Origin: Selenomonadaceae bacterium
GTDB lineage: Bacteria; Bacillota; Negativicutes; Selenomonadales; Selenomonadaceae
Direction: 5' to 3'
DNA length: 8,533 bases
Assembly (NCBI GenBank): GCA_016280345.1
Contig: JAEEGN010000129.1
Coordinates: forward strand, 1 to 8,533
Below, piece after piece: positions 5,584 through 8,533 of this stretch; positions within the stretch are counted from its first letter, which is position 1, and every line of letters begins with the position of its first letter. Under the pieces are notes generated by a model. That model searched no databases. It had not been told where the DNA came from and was given only the letters and a program-made list of their open reading frames with translations. Position numbers and translations under genes: made by a program.

Positions 5584-8021
5584 GTACTTACATAGGCTTA
5601 GACATGGCTCCATCCGCAATGCGGTGGATTGTCCGTGACGGCGCGGGCGGTGGCGGAGAGGCTGGTGGACCGATCTACGGCATTCGCGGCTGTCCGAAAC
5701 ATCCCGACTACGATTCGGCGGTTTCGTGGTCTGACGCGATGGCGTTCCGGCAGGGCGAGTTCGAGGCCAAGTTCGGGAGCGGCATCGAGAAGACAGTTCG
5801 CTATGAACTTCCCGAGGGGCATGCTGCCGAATGGCTCAGGTCGTTCTTCCAGAGCGCGGAGGGACATCCGGCGGTTGACGTCAACGGCACGATTGCTGTG
5901 GCCGTTCCGGATCATGCGTCGCCGGAGGATCGCGATGATGTCCTTGCAGGTCTTTCCGCGACGAAGTACGCGAATGTGTCGCTCATCTGGCGGCCTGTCG
6001 CGGCCCTGCTGGGCTGGATGGACTATCAGAAGAACAAGCAAGGTGTAGATCTCTCGATTCTGCTGAATCGGCGGATTTTTGTTCTTGATCTTGACGCCGG
6101 CCGTCCAGAGCTGACGGAACTTGCCTGCGTCCGCCATCGCAAGAATCGGGATTGGATCGTCCCCAGCCGTAGGCGGCCATCATCGGACACATTGTCCACG
6201 GACGGGACTTTCGCGAGGGAATGCTATCAGGCAATGCTTGCCGACGTGCCGGAATGGGAACAGCTCGTCGGCGGTCAGTTCTACGCTGATCTCCAGCATG
6301 CCATCGAAGCCGGTGATAACGGATTTGAGGCATGGGTACGCAGACGGGGCGCGTGGCAACCTAAAAGGGTCAAATTCTCGCATGCATTGCCAAACGACAT
6401 TCTCGATACAATCAAACCCATTCTCGCCAGAATGAGGGAGGACTTGAACAACGCAGACATTCTGCTCATCAACGGTTGGGTCGTGCGACGGTACGGTGAG
6501 CAGATACTTGCGCAGTTCAAGACCAAGTGCGGAAACGTTGCTTCTATTTCCGCCGATTCCGTCGCAAGGGGTGCGGCGCTCTTTGCGGAACGTCTCGCCA
6601 AGGGGCTACCGACATACTACGACCGTCTGCCGGAGTACAGTTTCTGGGATGGGTTCAAGTCGGACTGGGTGTTGATGTTTAACGGCGAGCAGGAAGTCGA
6701 GCCTGGGCGTGAGTACCGGTATCCTGAAGCCGGCTCGAGACCGTGCAAGCTCAAAATCGAGAAGTATGCCGACAACGTCTCATTCTATGTGCGTGAGCCT
6801 ACCTCAAAGGAATACGCTCGCAGGATTAAGACCGTCTTTGCCGAATTTCTACGTTCTGATTTGGAACTCAGCCTTTCGGCCGTAGTTGTTCCTGAGAAAG
6901 GCTCGGCGAGATTTGTGCTCGCGATGTGCGATGACAAGGCACCGGCGATTTTTGTTTCTGGTACGGCAACGGTACGCGAGATCGTTCTCCGCTGGCGAAG
7001 CGATGACAATAAAGCCAACAAAGAAGTCTCTGTTGAGTACATAGAAGAGCATCAGGGATATGTCGAGCCGCAGCCCGTTCTTGGGCGTATCTACGATTCC
7101 GAAGACAATCTCCGGATGGTGGAAGAATACGTCAAAACGCCAAGGGGGGCTGCCTTTTACGGGCTATGGGCGGCGTACAACGCCCGGTTCCACCCCGACG
7201 CAAGGAATGGGATTGCCGACCGCGTGGGATACAGAGCGACGCCAATTGAGCCAACGCGCGGACTCTTCGGGACAAGATATGTGTTCAACGTCCGGGTGGA
7301 CAAGGCGACTCGTGCCTTCGCAGAGAAATGTGCCAAGGAAATGCCGTATGTCACGCCTTCACTCTTTGCGGGAACAGGTTCCCTGTTGAAGGACGGAATG
7401 CTGCAGCAGAATTACTGCCATTGTGGTGCTCTTGAAGATTACAAGAATCTCATCCGCGCCCGCCTGACGAACGGGGACGAGCCACAGTACAATTTCAGTT
7501 TCTACAACGCGGCGGGGTATGTCCTCGGCGAAGATCCGAAGGATGTTGAAATTCTGCTGAACTACATCTGCGCAAAGATACACTTGCAGGCCGAGCGCGG
7601 CAAGCTTTGGTGGTCGTTCTTCCGCATGCTTTGCTGGCATCCAGAATGCAAGCTCACGTCGGCGACGAAACCCCTGCTGGAGAAGGCGCTTTCCATACTG
7701 TGCAGTCAGGACGCGAACAAGGTCGTGAACGGCGGAAGGTGGACTTTTAACGACATCAAATATCTGTTGCTTGCCATTCTTTACGCGCTCCGCATCCGTG
7801 AAAGTGGGGAGGATCTGTCGGCACCACTCAAGCAGCATCTGATCGCCTTGCTTTCGACAGGGTTGCTGTCGAACGTTCCTTTCCCGCAGACGATGGTTCC
7901 GAAGGTCAATCCGGCGTCGCGTCTCCCCGGGGACACATTAAGCAAGTATGTGCTGAGATTTGTATTGCGACAGGATACACTCGCCGACCGCGAGTTAGGA
8001 TCCGCAATGGGAGGTGTGTAA
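5580..8021 (+). CDS. Divergent Hsp70/actin-fold protein
   Basis: An 813-residue protein whose first 345 or so residues follow the Hsp70 nucleotide-binding fold. YIGLDMAPSAMRWIV (4-18) stands at phosphate-1 (IGIDLGTTNS in DnaK). VAVPDHASPEDRDDV matches the VPAxF region. IWRPVAALLGW (from I136) stands at NEPTAAALAYG. FVLDLDAGRPELTEL (167-181) stands at phosphate-2 DLGGGTFD. ILLINGW (to W300) stands at the adenosine loop, and VARGAALFA ends the domain. D8 and D170 are kept, but the Thr pair, the NEP glutamate (R138 here) and the GGG/T loop are changed, so ordinary ATP hydrolysis is doubtful. Residues about 350-480 look beta-rich and could match a substrate-binding domain. The rest is helical, similar in style to Hsp70 relatives with DUF3731-like tails. 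The start ATG at 5580 has AAAGGAG at 5566-5572 and overlaps the DUF2357 stop by four bases. The gene ends TAATAG. It may be a sensor or RNA/protein-binding adaptor, as proposed for Hsp70 homologues in CoCoNuT systems. Confidence 0.75.
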   Translation: MSTYIGLDMAPSAMRWIVRDGAGGGGEAGGPIYGIRGCPKHPDYDSAVSWSDAMAFRQGEFEAKFGSGIEKTVRYELPEGHAAEWLRSFFQSAEGHPAVDVNGTIAVAVPDHASPEDRDDVLAGLSATKYANVSLIWRPVAALLGWMDYQKNKQGVDLSILLNRRIFVLDLDAGRPELTELACVRHRKNRDWIVPSRRRPSSDTLSTDGTFARECYQAMLADVPEWEQLVGGQFYADLQHAIEAGDNGFEAWVRRRGAWQPKRVKFSHALPNDILDTIKPILARMREDLNNADILLINGWVVRRYGEQILAQFKTKCGNVASISADSVARGAALFAERLAKGLPTYYDRLPEYSFWDGFKSDWVLMFNGEQEVEPGREYRYPEAGSRPCKLKIEKYADNVSFYVREPTSKEYARRIKTVFAEFLRSDLELSLSAVVVPEKGSARFVLAMCDDKAPAIFVSGTATVREIVLRWRSDDNKANKEVSVEYIEEHQGYVEPQPVLGRIYDSEDNLRMVEEYVKTPRGAAFYGLWAAYNARFHPDARNGIADRVGYRATPIEPTRGLFGTRYVFNVRVDKATRAFAEKCAKEMPYVTPSLFAGTGSLLKDGMLQQNYCHCGALEDYKNLIRARLTNGDEPQYNFSFYNAAGYVLGEDPKDVEILLNYICAKIHLQAERGKLWWSFFRMLCWHPECKLTSATKPLLEKALSILCSQDANKVVNGGRWTFNDIKYLLLAILYALRIRESGEDLSAPLKQHLIALLSTGLLSNVPFPQTMVPKVNPASRLPGDTLSKYVLRFVLRQDTLADRELGSAMGGV

Positions 8022-8024
8022 TAG

Positions 8025-8318
8025 GACAATAACGGAAAATATGTTGAACGTCCATGGAAATGGCGGGCCTCAACAGATGACAGGCTGCGGAGGTTTGTAC
8101 GTAATGACGTTTTGGCAAAGGCGCATAATTCCAATCGTTTTATCGAGGAATGGGGAAGCGGCCTGAGACGTGTGAACGACGTTTTTCGTAACCATGGTGT
8201 CAGAAATGTGAAAAACGAGAACGTCGGATTGGCGATCAGGATGAACGTTCACAGGGTTTCCGCGCCGTCAAACGAGGTAGTAATTCCCAAAAAACACCCC
8301 CGAAAAACACCTAGATGA
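8025..8318 (+). pseudogene. Remnant of Schlafen-like AlbA_2/RecG C-terminal ATP-binding regulator
   Basis: One frame is open from just after the double stop TAATAG (8019-8024) to TGA at 8316-8318 but has no ATG; the first possible start is TTG at 8112. Its translation contains RNDVLAKAHNSNRFIEEWGS, then GLRRVNDVFRNHG. This is the conserved RNPxLAxxF-xxxxIExWGxGIxRM segment of the RecG-like C-terminal (HATPase_c_4) domain of Schlafen-AlbA_2 regulators. The tail PKKHPRKTPR resembles the Lys/Thr/Pro linker before their winged helix, and it stops there. Both the N-terminal AlbA_2 domain (normally some 200 or more residues) and the C-terminal winged helix are missing, so this is a fragment left by deletion or insertion. 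Together with the leader at 8319-8413 it fills the whole stretch between the Hsp70-like gene and the nitroreductase; no terminator hairpin with a T-run is visible in it. Confidence 0.7.
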
Positions 8319-8351
8319 GGTAGTAAATGCGGCGCCCCACTATCGCGCTTC

Positions 8352-8360
8352 TGATATAAT
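8352..8360 (+). promoter_or_regulatory. Extended -10 promoter for the nitroreductase gene
   Basis: TGATATAAT is a perfect extended -10 element (TGn plus TATAAT at 8355-8360). No TTGACA-like hexamer is found 16-18 bases upstream (8332-8337 reads GCGCCC), as is common for extended -10 promoters. It lies 54 bases before the ATG at 8414, giving a predicted leader of about 45-50 bases. This marks the nitroreductase as a transcription unit separate from the upstream block. Confidence 0.6.
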
Positions 8361-8379
8361 CTTCATTGTCCAGCGGGAA

Positions 8380-8392
8380 GTGTCACGGACAC
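8380..8392 (+). promoter_or_regulatory. Short palindrome in nitroreductase leader, possible operator
   Basis: GTGTCACGGACAC is a perfect inverted repeat with five-base arms and a three-base centre. It sits about 20 bases downstream of the -10 hexamer and 20 bases before the start codon. It could be a repressor site just after the transcription start or a weak leader hairpin. No regulator family is recognised from it. Confidence 0.35.
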
Positions 8393-8413
8393 CACAACAA
8401 AGGAGAACCGAGA

Positions 8414-8533
8414 ATGAAGTTTCTTGAAGCGTTGAAGCAGCGCAGGTCAGTTTACCAAATCGGGAAGGAGCTTCCCGTGGATGCCGAGGAGATTGTGCGG
8501 CTCGTGGAGGAGGCGACGGCGCTCGTGCCGGAC
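8414..8533 (+). CDS. Nitroreductase family protein, 3' end outside window
   Basis: The first 40 codons are present. The start MKFLEALKQRRSVYQIGKEL and the following VDAEEIVRLVEEATALVPD match the N-terminus of FMN-dependent nitroreductase-family oxidoreductases, in which the RRSxYxxGK segment contributes to FMN phosphate binding and is followed by an interface helix ending near a Pro-Ser-Ala motif just beyond the window. The start ATG is supported by AAAGGAG at 8399-8405. It has its own extended -10 promoter and a palindrome in its leader, and it is probably ordinary host metabolism or redox stress flanking the accessory block. The substrate cannot be given from this fragment. Confidence 0.85.
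   Translation, partial: MKFLEALKQRRSVYQIGKELPVDAEEIVRLVEEATALVPD

Noticed and set aside
5598..6137. 179-residue minus-strand open frame opposite the Hsp70-like gene
   Set aside because: It overlaps the Hsp70 signature motifs on the plus strand and has no motif or convincing start of its own.
8180..8217. Inverted repeat CGTTTTTC / GAAAAACG, considered as a terminator for the block
   Set aside because: The arms are only eight bases, A/T-rich and 22 bases apart with no T-run after them, and they lie within the conserved remnant coding sequence.
8112..8318. Independent small gene of 68 residues starting at TTG 8112
   Set aside because: The similarity to the RecG-like C-terminal domain begins upstream of this codon in the same frame and there is no ribosome binding site, so it is better read as a gene fragment.
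1..8533. CRISPR array, tRNA, rRNA, insertion sequence or attachment-site structure
   Set aside because: No spaced direct repeats, cloverleaf, transposase motif or terminal inverted repeats were seen on either strand.

Overview
The window holds a compact, plus-strand accessory gene block with a base composition in the high 50s % G+C over most genes and strong AGGAGG-type ribosome binding sites. The host cannot be named from sequence alone. The gene families (an ORF6N-type PLD-like C-terminus, a Schlafen/RecG-like remnant, a nitroreductase) would fit a gut or sediment anaerobe such as Verrucomicrobiota, Lentisphaerota or Bacteroidota, but this is a low-confidence guess.

Layout. Positions 2-301 are the 3' end of a gene cut by the window edge; its product ends in a PLD-like domain. 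Positions 298-8021 are five complete genes, each overlapping the next by 1 or 4 bases: a small Vsr/DUF559-like PD-(D/E)XK nuclease (298-915), a membrane-anchored coiled-coil protein (915-1961), a membrane-anchored coiled-coil McrB-like AAA+ NTPase (1958-4027), a DUF2357 McrC-like partner (4027-5583) and a divergent Hsp70/actin-fold protein (5580-8021). Positions 8022-8413 hold no intact gene. They contain a remnant of a Schlafen-like (AlbA_2/RecG C-terminal) ATP-binding regulator, then an extended -10 promoter and a small palindrome. The window ends in the first 40 codons of a nitroreductase-family gene (8414-8533).

Reading of the block. McrB-like motor, DUF2357/McrC-like partner, long coiled coils and an Hsp70 homologue are the parts that define the predicted CoCoNuT (coiled-coil nuclease tandem) branch of type IV restriction-like systems. 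In this example two successive proteins carry an N-terminal membrane helix, the McrB-like protein has no visible modified-base reader, the McrC-like protein has no visible PD-(D/E)XK catalytic signature, the Hsp70-like protein lacks several canonical ATPase residues, and a separate nuclease gene sits at the head of the five. A coherent hypothesis is a membrane-tethered NTPase complex. In it the Hsp70-like protein would be the sensor or adaptor, the McrB/DUF2357 pair the motor, and the small nuclease the effector. Whether this is a known CoCoNuT subtype or an undescribed one cannot be decided without database searches.
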